Source: an uncultured PS1 clade bacterium (lineage in GTDB: Bacteria; Pseudomonadota; Gammaproteobacteria; PS1; Pseudothioglobaceae). From it: a DNA stretch of 7,352 nt. Under the pieces are notes generated by a model. That model did not search any database. It saw only the letters and a program-made list of their open reading frames with translations, and was not told the origin of the DNA. Location of the stretch: positions 1 through 7,352 of the forward strand of contig CALFDA010000081.1 in NCBI GenBank assembly GCA_937950605.1. The letters are read 5' to 3'. Below are positions 1 through 5,100 of this stretch, in pieces. The position numbers and the translations under genes are program-made. Every line of letters begins with the position of its first letter. The stretch's first letter is position 1.

Positions 1-352
1 TCTAGCAAAAGACTCAGCAAACACAACAGATTGACTATTAGCAATTGATTCTAAGATAGCCTCATCGCCATAATAATGAACAAGTTGTGAGCCATCATCA
101 AGCTGGGTAAATTCTGTATTTTTATCTACAAAATAAACGCCTCCATCTTCGGCTGGCAACTCTACTAAGCATTCATTGTTATCACAGACTTCAAAATAAT
201 CTAAGAAGACAATAGTTTTGTCTTCAAGCAATACTTCTAAATTATTTTGCTTTTTAAGGACAATTAGGTTTGGTGCATCAACCTGATAAAGTACCCCCCC
301 CCTGTGGTTTAATAAGGTTGTTTGTGTTTTGGTTTATTGGTTGTTTTTTCAT
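1..352 (-). CDS. Partial, frameshifted start of a putative BapA-like secreted adhesin (apparently phase-OFF)
   Basis: The open frame from base 294 down to base 1 (98 codons, continuing outside the window) reads VLYQVDAPNLIVLKKQ... and contains NNLEVLLEDKTIVFLDYFEV. That pattern, a 'VxLxDGTxIxIxxFF'-like strand pair followed by an acidic stretch, recalls the N-terminal prefix domain of BapA-type giant adhesins exported by type I secretion. This is recall, not a search. The 98-codon frame has no usable start: going upstream it reaches a TAA without meeting ATG, GTG or TTG. The only plausible start, ATG at 352, opens MKKQPINQNTNNLIKPQ and enters a run of nine G (302-294) in the wrong register, ending at TGA 280-278 after 24 codons. 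Eight G would give a continuous protein. No clear Shine-Dalgarno precedes 352. The upstream gene (451-876) is on the same strand, about 98 bases away. Alternatives are a homopolymer sequencing error or a decayed gene. I am confident of the coding frame and less so of the family. Confidence 0.6.
294..302. repeat. Nine-base C/G homopolymer tract at the start of the adhesin-like frame
   Basis: Nine consecutive C on the + strand (nine G in the sense of the minus-strand gene) stand in AT-rich surroundings, about 17 codons inside the frame opening at 352. G/C runs of this length at the 5' end of surface-protein genes are classic slipped-strand mispairing sites in many pathogens and host-associated bacteria. 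The register works out exactly: 8 or 11 G joins the start codon to the long open frame, while 9 or 10 G gives early stops. Confidence 0.85.
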
Positions 353-363
353 TATCAGAAGTA

Positions 364-378
364 AGCACTAGAGGTGCT
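364..378. repeat. Short inverted repeat upstream of the adhesin-like start codon
   Basis: AGCAC (364-368) and GTGCT (374-378) form a perfect 5-bp stem with a 5-base loop, beginning 11 bases upstream of the ATG at 352 on the minus strand. No T-run follows on either strand, so it is not an intrinsic terminator. It could be a small operator or a 5'-leader hairpin, or chance. A weak -10-like element (TACAAT on the minus strand, 411-406) lies just upstream, without a convincing -35. Confidence 0.3.
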
Positions 379-450
379 AGCAATAAAAATTAAGAATCTG
401 TGTGTATTGTATAAAAAATTAGACATTAGAATCCTTATTATCTCAGAATT

Positions 451-876
451 TTATTCCACTAGTCTTTGGCAAAAATGCCCACTATCTGGATTGTCTACGC
501 TACGCGCAATATCATCGACAAATGTTTGTAATTCGTCAAATTCTAGTACGGTAAGAATGCGTGTTACAACCGTAGGTTCTACCCTTAAGGTACAGGTTGT
601 GCCATTTTTAAGTTGGGTTTGCATGCCAGCTGCATTTATTAGCAAACTGTCTTCACCTTGTTCTAAAAGCTGCTCTAATTCATCTTGTAAATCATCGTAC
701 AACACTTGCAACCTGTCTAAAGTATCATCGTTAATATCGTCATGAATTAAGACAATTTCGCCTTGTACCGAACCAAAATTTTCATCATTTTCAATTTCAA
801 ACCCTATGTCCATTTTGGTTAAATGGTTTTTGAATTTTTGCGAGAGTGTTGTATCAAAAAATATGTAATCTAACAT
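451..876 (-). CDS. Uncharacterised acidic 141-residue protein
   Basis: A complete frame of 141 codons from ATG (876) to TAA (453-451). I do not recognise the family. The protein is strongly acidic (about 30 Asp/Glu against 9 Lys/Arg), has no signal peptide or membrane segment, and is probably cytosolic. Visible parts: an N-terminal IFFDTTLSQKF; a helical acidic stretch at residues 46-76 (HDDINDD through DDLQDELEQLLEQGED) that could form a coiled coil or partner-binding helix; then a beta-like segment near residues 91-101 (NGTTCTLRVEP) followed by a helical FDELQTFVDDIARSVDNPD near 113-131. Two Cys (95, 136) are present. Codon usage and AT content resemble the neighbours. The antisense frames here are shadows. 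No good Shine-Dalgarno precedes the ATG, but a promoter candidate lies 35-75 bases upstream. No function is assigned. Confidence 0.8.
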   Translation of the reverse strand: MLDYIFFDTTLSQKFKNHLTKMDIGFEIENDENFGSVQGEIVLIHDDINDDTLDRLQVLYDDLQDELEQLLEQGEDSLLINAAGMQTQLKNGTTCTLRVEPTVVTRILTVLEFDELQTFVDDIARSVDNPDSGHFCQRLVE

Positions 877-909
877 AATGCTAATAATTTTGTTAAAAGT
901 TGCGTAAAA

Positions 910-952
910 ATTATATAGTAAAAATATAGGTGTTTCATTGCCCCTTTGGCAA
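910..952 (-). promoter_or_regulatory. Candidate sigma-70 promoter for the 141-residue protein gene
   Basis: On the minus strand, TTGCCA (952-947) and TATATT (928-923) are separated by 18 bases, each one mismatch from its consensus hexamer. A second -10-like TATAAT (915-910) lies just downstream. A 5-bp inverted repeat, TTGCC/GGCAA (938-942 and 948-952), overlaps the -35 and could be an operator. The start codon at 876 would sit about 40 bases downstream of transcription start. Confidence 0.45.
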
Positions 953-1060
953 CATTTCTCTTACGATTAAGATTAGCCTGTCGTCATTATATACATCTCG
1001 ACATTGAGTAGTTAGATTTTGCATTTGTCCAAAACTAAAACCCACTGTTAAAAATATCAT
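935..1060 (-). CDS. Possible 41-codon mini-ORF, function unknown
   Basis: ATG (1060) to TGA (937-935) gives MIFLTVGFSFGQMQNL followed by TTQCRDVYNDDRLILIVREM and LPKGQ. A strong Shine-Dalgarno, GGGAGGT (1078-1072), lies upstream, though the 12-base gap from GGAGG to ATG is longer than usual. The first ten residues are hydrophobic; the rest looks like ordinary soluble protein, with a mixed charged stretch. The frame stays open upstream to a TAG at about 1108, so it may be the tail of a decayed larger gene rather than a real small gene. It overlaps the promoter candidate for the downstream gene. No homologue is recognised. Confidence 0.25.
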   Translation of the reverse strand: MIFLTVGFSFGQMQNLTTQCRDVYNDDRLILIVREMLPKGQ

Positions 1061-1185
1061 TATAAAGTTGTACCTCCCATAAATTAATTTAATTAAAACA
1101 ACAAACTAGACTAAAAAAATTAAAGGCTGAATCTATATCCCTTGTTAAAACAGATGTTGAATAATATTGAGGTTTGCAAATACTT

Positions 1186-2502
1186 CTAAATTTGATTCAA
1201 AATATATTGTGTCAATAATGGCACAGGTCTTCCTGTTGCGCCTTTTTTATTCCCGCTTATCCATGCAACGCCAGCAATATCTAAATGTGCCCATCGATAA
1301 TCTTTGGTAAAACGTGATAAGAAACATGCTGCGGTTACGCTGGCTGCTTCGCGTCCACCAATATTGCCCATATCGGCAAAATTTGATTTAAGTAATTCGT
1401 CGTATTCTTCATCAAGTGGCAACTGCCATGTTGTATCTACAGCGTGCTTACCTGCGGCAATCAAATCATCTGCTAGCACTTGATCATTCGCCATCACGCC
1501 ACAATGATGCTTGCCTAATGCGATAATCACTGCACCTGTTAACGTGGCAACATCAATCACTACTTCAGGATTAAACTTTTTAACATAAGTGAGTGCATCG
1601 CATAAAATCAAACGTCCTTCGGCATCGGTATTAAGAATTTCAATGGTTTGTCCCGACATTGATTTGACAACATCACCTGGTTTTGAGGCATTATGTGCTG
1701 GCATATTTTCAACTGCTGGCACCACAACCGTTAAATTAACTTTAAGTTGCATTTCAGACACAGCGCGCATTACACCAAGCACACAGGCACCACCACACAT
1801 GTCATACTTCATTTCGTCCATATTTATACTGGGTTTGATAGAGATACCACCGCTATCAAAAGTTACCCCTTTGCCTACCAAGACAATTGGCTTGGCGTTA
1901 GCATTACCTTGATAATTTAAACTAATTAGTTTTGGCGATTCATTTGAGCCTTTGGCAACTGATAATAAAGAATGCATGCCAAGTTTTGACATATCTGATT
2001 CTTCTAGTACTTCACAACTGAGTGCAAATTCTTTGGCTAAATCTTGTGCAGTTTGTGCTAGATAACTCGGTGTGCAGATATTTGAGGGCATATCACCTAA
2101 TGTGCGAGTAAGAGCCATACCATTTGCAATTGCCACTGCTTTATCTATATCGGCTTGCTCAGCATTTTCAAAGGTAACGCTACGTAGTGTATTTTTCTCG
2201 GACTCATCTAAGCCAGTCTTATGCACTTGATAATCGTTATTAGCAATGGCTTGAGCAACAATAGCAACAAAATTATCGATTTCTAATGTGGGTAAAAATA
2301 GGGACTCTAAACAAAATTGATTAGCAGTTTGTGCCAAGGTAATAGCGATTTTTTTTACTTTTTTAGCACTTAATTGCTTTTCGTTCAAACCGATTTTCAA
2401 TACAGAATTCGTTTCAAGGCGAGTTTTATTAAATTCCAAAGTAGAATCAAACACCACTTTTATTTGCTCATTTGTGGCTTTGTTATTGATTTTAAATTCC
2501 AT
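1186..2502 (-). CDS. pepA: Leucyl (cytosol) aminopeptidase PepA, M17 family
   Basis: Removes N-terminal amino acids from peptides using two divalent metal ions; a cytosolic, normally hexameric enzyme of peptide turnover. The C-terminal catalytic domain (about residues 125-438) is fully conserved. By alignment with E. coli PepA, the metal ligands are Lys211, Asp216, Asp234, Asp293 and Glu295; the catalytic Lys223 and Arg297 are present; the family signature NTDAEGRL is at 291-298. The start MEFKI matches the E. coli N-terminus, which supports ATG 2502. At 438 residues the protein is shorter than the usual about 500. The loss lies in the N-terminal macro-like domain, since Lys211 corresponds to E. 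coli Lys270. That domain contributes to DNA binding in E. coli PepA (Xer recombination, carAB control), so a purely enzymatic role is likely here. It lies 87 bases downstream of kdsD on the same strand. Upstream signals are weak (GCAAAG as a poor ribosome site). Confidence 0.97.
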   Translation of the reverse strand: MEFKINNKATNEQIKVVFDSTLEFNKTRLETNSVLKIGLNEKQLSAKKVKKIAITLAQTANQFCLESLFLPTLEIDNFVAIVAQAIANNDYQVHKTGLDESEKNTLRSVTFENAEQADIDKAVAIANGMALTRTLGDMPSNICTPSYLAQTAQDLAKEFALSCEVLEESDMSKLGMHSLLSVAKGSNESPKLISLNYQGNANAKPIVLVGKGVTFDSGGISIKPSINMDEMKYDMCGGACVLGVMRAVSEMQLKVNLTVVVPAVENMPAHNASKPGDVVKSMSGQTIEILNTDAEGRLILCDALTYVKKFNPEVVIDVATLTGAVIIALGKHHCGVMANDQVLADDLIAAGKHAVDTTWQLPLDEEYDELLKSNFADMGNIGGREAASVTAACFLSRFTKDYRWAHLDIAGVAWISGNKKGATGRPVPLLTQYILNQI

Positions 2503-2516
2503 ATCTTTGCGTATTA

Positions 2517-2530
2517 CTTGTTAAAACAAG
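2517..2530. repeat. Perfect 6-bp inverted repeat upstream of pepA
   Basis: CTTGTT AA AACAAG is a perfect dyad 15 bases upstream of the pepA start codon and just downstream of a weak -10-like TATAGT (minus strand, 2547-2542). The position would suit an operator or 5'-leader element, but no good -35 is visible and the dyad is short enough to be chance in AT-rich DNA. Confidence 0.3.
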
Positions 2531-2577
2531 TGCATGATTTTACTATAACTTATTTGAATATCTAACTCCGAATTTTT

Positions 2578-2613
2578 TTAATGCAAGACCTATATAATCT
2601 TGGCTTGCATTAA
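2578..2613. repeat. 10-bp stem-loop overlapping the kdsD stop codon
   Basis: TTAATGCAAG (2578-2587) pairs perfectly with CTTGCATTAA (2604-2613), leaving a 16-base loop that holds the last kdsD codons and its TAG. In kdsD mRNA the hairpin is followed by seven A, not U; the T-run lies 5' of the stem on the + strand. It is therefore not a canonical intrinsic terminator for either direction. It may stabilise the mRNA 3' end, mark a processing site between kdsD and pepA, or slow transcription. Confidence 0.55.
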
Positions 2614-3555
2614 GGTGTGGGTATTAATTGCGCCAACCACTTGGTTGTTATCATCAACCACAGGCAATGAATTTAAGTTGAATTTATCCATTATTGCCAC
2701 TGCTGCCATCGCAGGTTTATCGGCTGAGATAGATTTGCAATTTTTGGTCATCACCTCGCCTATGGCAATAGAGCGAATATCATGATGTGTTTCGAGTACA
2801 CGGCGTAAATCGCCATCTGTAAATATACCTTGTAAATTTCCTCGATTAGTGATAAGTACCATGCCTAAGGCTTTTTGACTCATCACCAACAAAGCGTCTA
2901 ATAGTTGGGTATCGCTATTAACAATTGGCACATCGTTGCCAGTTTTCATAATATGACTAATAAGGGTTAATAGGCGTCTACCTAATGCGCCACTGGGGTG
3001 AGAGCGAGCAAAATCATCAGGACTAAATCCTTTATTATTTAACAGACTAACAGCTAAGGCGTCTCCCATTGCTAATGTTGCTGTGGTAGATGAGGTTGGT
3101 GCTAAATTGTGTGGACAGGCTTCTTTTTCTACACCAACATCTAAATGTATATTGCTAATTTTTGCAATAGATGAATTTGGATTGCCTGTCATGCTAATAA
3201 TAGCAACATTAAGGCGTTTGATGGTTGGAATAAGCGTCATAATTTCATCAGATTCGCCCGAATAAGAAATACACACAGCAATATCATTTTGCTCAATCAT
3301 GCCTAAATCGCCATGCCCTGCTTCTGCAGAATGAATTGCAAAAGCAGGCGTGCCAGTTGAGGCAAAAGTAGCAGCAATTTTATTACCAATATGACCTGAT
3401 TTCCCCATACCAATTAAAATTACCTTGCCTGTGCATTTTTGAATCAGTGTGCAAGCATCAACAAAACTTTGATCTAATTTTTCAGACAGTTGGGCAATGG
3501 CTTGTGCCTCAATTTTGATAACTTTTTTAGCAAAGTCTACTAATGTATTTGACAT
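2590..3555 (-). CDS. kdsD: D-arabinose 5-phosphate isomerase KdsD (KpsF/GutQ family)
   Basis: Interconverts D-ribulose 5-phosphate and D-arabinose 5-phosphate, the first step to Kdo for the LPS inner core; cytosolic. The 321-residue length matches the family (E. coli KdsD 328, GutQ 321). An N-terminal SIS domain (about 35-195) carries GMGKSGHIGNKIAATF from 49 (Lys52), HSAEAGHGDLG (75-85), SYSGESDE (97-104), LAPTSSTT (151-158) and SHPSGALGRRL (185-195). His186 aligns with the E. coli KdsD His193 reported as catalytic. Two CBS domains follow (about 203-258 and 266-321), including GIFTDGDLRRV. ATG 3555 is supported by AAGG nine bases upstream. The biochemically similar KpsF (capsule) and GutQ cannot be separated by sequence alone. 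With no capsule or gut genes nearby, the LPS role is the likelier one. kdsC and the lpt genes, its usual neighbours in many gammaproteobacteria, are absent from this window. It is divergent from the phosphatase gene. Confidence 0.93.
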   Translation of the reverse strand: MSNTLVDFAKKVIKIEAQAIAQLSEKLDQSFVDACTLIQKCTGKVILIGMGKSGHIGNKIAATFASTGTPAFAIHSAEAGHGDLGMIEQNDIAVCISYSGESDEIMTLIPTIKRLNVAIISMTGNPNSSIAKISNIHLDVGVEKEACPHNLAPTSSTTATLAMGDALAVSLLNNKGFSPDDFARSHPSGALGRRLLTLISHIMKTGNDVPIVNSDTQLLDALLVMSQKALGMVLITNRGNLQGIFTDGDLRRVLETHHDIRSIAIGEVMTKNCKSISADKPAMAAVAIMDKFNLNSLPVVDDNNQVVGAINTHTLMQAKII

Positions 3556-3578
3556 GGGTAATGACCTTAATTTATTAT
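3549..3578 (+). promoter_or_regulatory. Candidate sigma-70 promoter for the tyrosine phosphatase gene
   Basis: A perfect TTGACA (3549-3554) and TATTAT (3573-3578, one mismatch) are separated by 18 bases. The -35 lies on codons 1-3 of the divergent kdsD gene. Transcription would start near 3585, leaving a leader of about 20 bases. The same 48-base divergent gap holds a TATAAT on the minus strand (3579-3574) that may be the kdsD -10, with only a poor -35 (TTATTA). Confidence 0.55.
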
Positions 3579-3603
3579 AATGTAAATTTTATATAATAAT
3601 AAA

Positions 3604-4086
3604 ATGGGCATGGATAATAAAAAAACTAAAATTTTATTTGTTTGCATGGGCAATATTTGTCGCTCACCAACTGCTGAAGGCGCGTTTCGCTCGCAGGTAG
3701 AAAAACAAGGCGTGCAAGATTTATTTGAGATTGATTCCGCGGGTACACATAGCTATCATATTGGCGAGCAACCAGATGCTCGATCTCAAATGACAGCACG
3801 CAAATATGATGTGGACTTATCGGTGCAACGTGCTAGGCAAGTGCAAGAATCGGACTTTTATCATTATGACTATATTTTTGCTATGGATTCTGGCAATTTA
3901 GCAGATTTAAAATATATTTGTCCGCTAGAGTGTCAACACAAGCTTGCTTTGATGCTTGATAATATTCCACACAACAATGGCAAAAGTGTCCCTGACCCAT
4001 ATTATTTAGGACGTTTTGATGAGGTGTTTGAAATGCTAAATCGTGCTAGTAGTTTTTTGTTACATAGACTAACAAAAGAGATGTAG
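3604..4086 (+). CDS. Low-molecular-weight protein-tyrosine phosphatase
   Basis: A cytosolic phosphatase that removes phosphate from phosphotyrosine through a cysteinyl-phosphate intermediate. The P-loop CMGNICRS (residues 14-21) fits C-X5-R-S, with Cys14 as nucleophile and Arg20 binding phosphate. The general-acid loop DPYY is at 131-134. At 160 residues it is the normal length for the family. Typical bacterial members either pair with a tyrosine kinase (Wzb/Etp type, in polysaccharide export) or stand alone. No kinase or export gene is visible here, so it looks like a stand-alone member and its substrate is unknown. Two start codons are possible: ATG 3604 and ATG 3610, two codons further in. 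Neither has a good Shine-Dalgarno, and both precede the conserved core, so the choice is not settled. The str operon promoter starts 7 bases after its TAG and no terminator intervenes. Confidence 0.93.
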   Translation: MGMDNKKTKILFVCMGNICRSPTAEGAFRSQVEKQGVQDLFEIDSAGTHSYHIGEQPDARSQMTARKYDVDLSVQRARQVQESDFYHYDYIFAMDSGNLADLKYICPLECQHKLALMLDNIPHNNGKSVPDPYYLGRFDEVFEMLNRASSFLLHRLTKEM

Positions 4087-4092
4087 AACCTA

Positions 4093-4121
4093 TTGACTAG
4101 AAGTATCTAAAACATTATAAT
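4093..4121 (+). promoter_or_regulatory. str operon promoter with GC-rich discriminator
   Basis: TTGACT (4093-4098) and TATAAT (4116-4121) are separated by exactly 17 bases, close to a perfect sigma-70 promoter. The next bases, CCCCGCCC (4122-4129), are a strikingly GC-rich discriminator in this AT-rich DNA, as in promoters of ribosomal and translation genes repressed by ppGpp/DksA. Transcription would start near 4128, giving a leader of about 80 bases. A weak 5-bp stem (TTGCT 4132-4136 with AGCAA 4149-4153) is the only leader structure I saw. Confidence 0.85.
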
Positions 4122-4193
4122 CCCCGCCCTGTTGCTCTAGTAAAGTACAGCAAGGATACACAGAGTGATTGAAATAGAGACAGAAATTATTAC

Positions 4194-4198
4194 GGAGG
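4194..4198 (+). promoter_or_regulatory. rpsL ribosome binding site
   Basis: GGAGG lies 12 bases before the rpsL ATG. The core is strong but the spacing is longer than the usual 5-9 bases. No other in-frame start codon lies closer to it, and S12 begins at its normal residue, so the start is not in doubt. Confidence 0.7.
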
Positions 4199-4210
4199 AT
4201 AAAAGTATCT

Positions 4211-4585
4211 ATGTCAACAGTTAATCAATTGGTACGCAAACCGCGTAAAAAGAAGGTCGTGAAAAGTGGCGTTCCAGCGTTAGATGGCTGTCCGCAAAAA
4301 CGTGGCGTGTGTACGCGCGTCTACACCACAACACCTAAAAAACCTAACTCAGCACTTAGAAAAGTTGCCCGTGTCAGATTAACCAATGCTGCTGAGGTAA
4401 CAGCTTATATCGGCGGTGAAGGTCATAACTTACAAGAGCACTCAGTGATTTTAATTCGTGGCGGTCGTGTTAAGGATTTGCCAGGTGTTCGTTATCATAC
4501 TGTGCGTGGCGCATTGGATACGGTTGGCGTTGATGGCAGAACCCAAGGTCGTTCTAAGTATGGCACTAAAAAGCCAAAGAAATAA
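4211..4585 (+). CDS. rpsL: 30S ribosomal protein S12
   Basis: S12 sits at the decoding centre of the small subunit and controls translational fidelity. The 124-residue protein is full length, from MSTVNQLVRK to the lysine-rich KYGTKKPKK tail. The conserved TTTPKKPNSALR (39-50) and GGRVKDLPGVRYH (84-96) loops are intact. Lys43 and Lys88, where streptomycin-resistance substitutions usually fall, are both wild type. Asp89 is the residue methylthiolated by RimO in E. coli. It is the first gene of the str operon, behind a strong promoter. Confidence 0.99.
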   Translation: MSTVNQLVRKPRKKKVVKSGVPALDGCPQKRGVCTRVYTTTPKKPNSALRKVARVRLTNAAEVTAYIGGEGHNLQEHSVILIRGGRVKDLPGVRYHTVRGALDTVGVDGRTQGRSKYGTKKPKK

Positions 4586-4614
4586 ATTCATTTATAAAAT
4601 CAAAAAAATAAACT

Positions 4615-5082
4615 ATGAGAAGAAGATCGGCACCTAAAAGAGAGATTTTGCCAGACCCTAAGTTTGGCGATTTAGTATTAGCTAAGTTTGTAAACATCTT
4701 GATGCTAGACGGAAAAAAATCTGTGGCTGAGAAGATTGTCTATGATGCCTTAGATGCAATTGAAACCAAGGGTAATGTTGAGCCAATTGAAACTTTTAAG
4801 CAGGCCTTAGATAATATTGGGCCAGAGGTTGAAATTAAATCTCGCCGTGTTGGTGGCTCAACCTATCAAGTGCCTGTTGAGGTAAGGTCTGAGCGCAAAA
4901 TTGCACTAGCAATGCGTTGGATTATTGAGGCATCGCGTAAGCGTGGTGAAAAGGGCATGAAATTAAGACTAGCGGGCGAAGTATTAGACGCAGTACAAAA
5001 ACGTGGTGCAGCATTTAAAAAGAAAGAAGATACACACAGAATGGCAGAAGCAAACAAAGCATTTGCCCACTTTCGTTGGTAG
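4615..5082 (+). CDS. rpsG: 30S ribosomal protein S7
   Basis: S7 starts assembly of the 30S head by binding the 3' domain of 16S rRNA and lines the E site. The frame of 155 codons is the normal length, ending AHFRW like the common short form. LPDPKFGDLVLAKFVNILM, the KSRRVGGSTYQVPVEVR loop and HRMAEANKAFAH are all recognisable. The gap from rpsL is only 29 bases and contains no Shine-Dalgarno, just an A-rich stretch before ATG. Start selection may rely on coupling to rpsL or on S1 binding to the A-rich leader. In E. coli a longer structured rpsL-rpsG spacer is the site where S7 represses its own operon; there is little room for it here. Confidence 0.99.
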   Translation: MRRRSAPKREILPDPKFGDLVLAKFVNILMLDGKKSVAEKIVYDALDAIETKGNVEPIETFKQALDNIGPEVEIKSRRVGGSTYQVPVEVRSERKIALAMRWIIEASRKRGEKGMKLRLAGEVLDAVQKRGAAFKKKEDTHRMAEANKAFAHFRW

Positions 5083-5100
5083 TAATAAGGATTTACAACA

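Larger units (their letters stand above)
877..1185. other. 309-base AT-rich gap between pepA and the 141-residue protein gene
   Basis: Apart from the promoter candidate and the possible mini-ORF listed separately, this stretch shows nothing firm. The part next to the pepA stop (about 1080-1185) is very AT-rich, with a perfect palindrome AAATTAATTT (1081-1090). I found no GC-rich stem followed by a T-run that would serve as a pepA terminator on the minus strand. No tRNA-like or RNA-gene-like structure was recognised. Confidence 0.5.

Noticed and set aside
374..745. + strand open frame of 123 codons opposite the 141-residue protein gene
   Set aside because: It starts at GTG inside a small inverted repeat, gives a Ser/Cys-rich translation typical of antisense shadows, and almost fully overlaps the better minus-strand gene.
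1141..2530. 12-base direct repeat (CTTGTTAAAACA) at 1141 and 2517 flanking pepA
   Set aside because: One shared 12-mer is expected by chance in several kilobases of AT-rich sequence, and pepA shows no sign of mobility.
2573..2579. T7 run next to the kdsD stem-loop as an intrinsic terminator
   Set aside because: The T-run lies 5' of the stem on the + strand and becomes A7 after the stem on the minus strand, so the order is wrong for termination in either direction.
3592..3597. Second TATAAT just before the phosphatase ATG, implying a leaderless transcript
   Set aside because: No suitable -35 was seen at the right distance, and the upstream TTGACA-18-TATTAT pair explains expression better.
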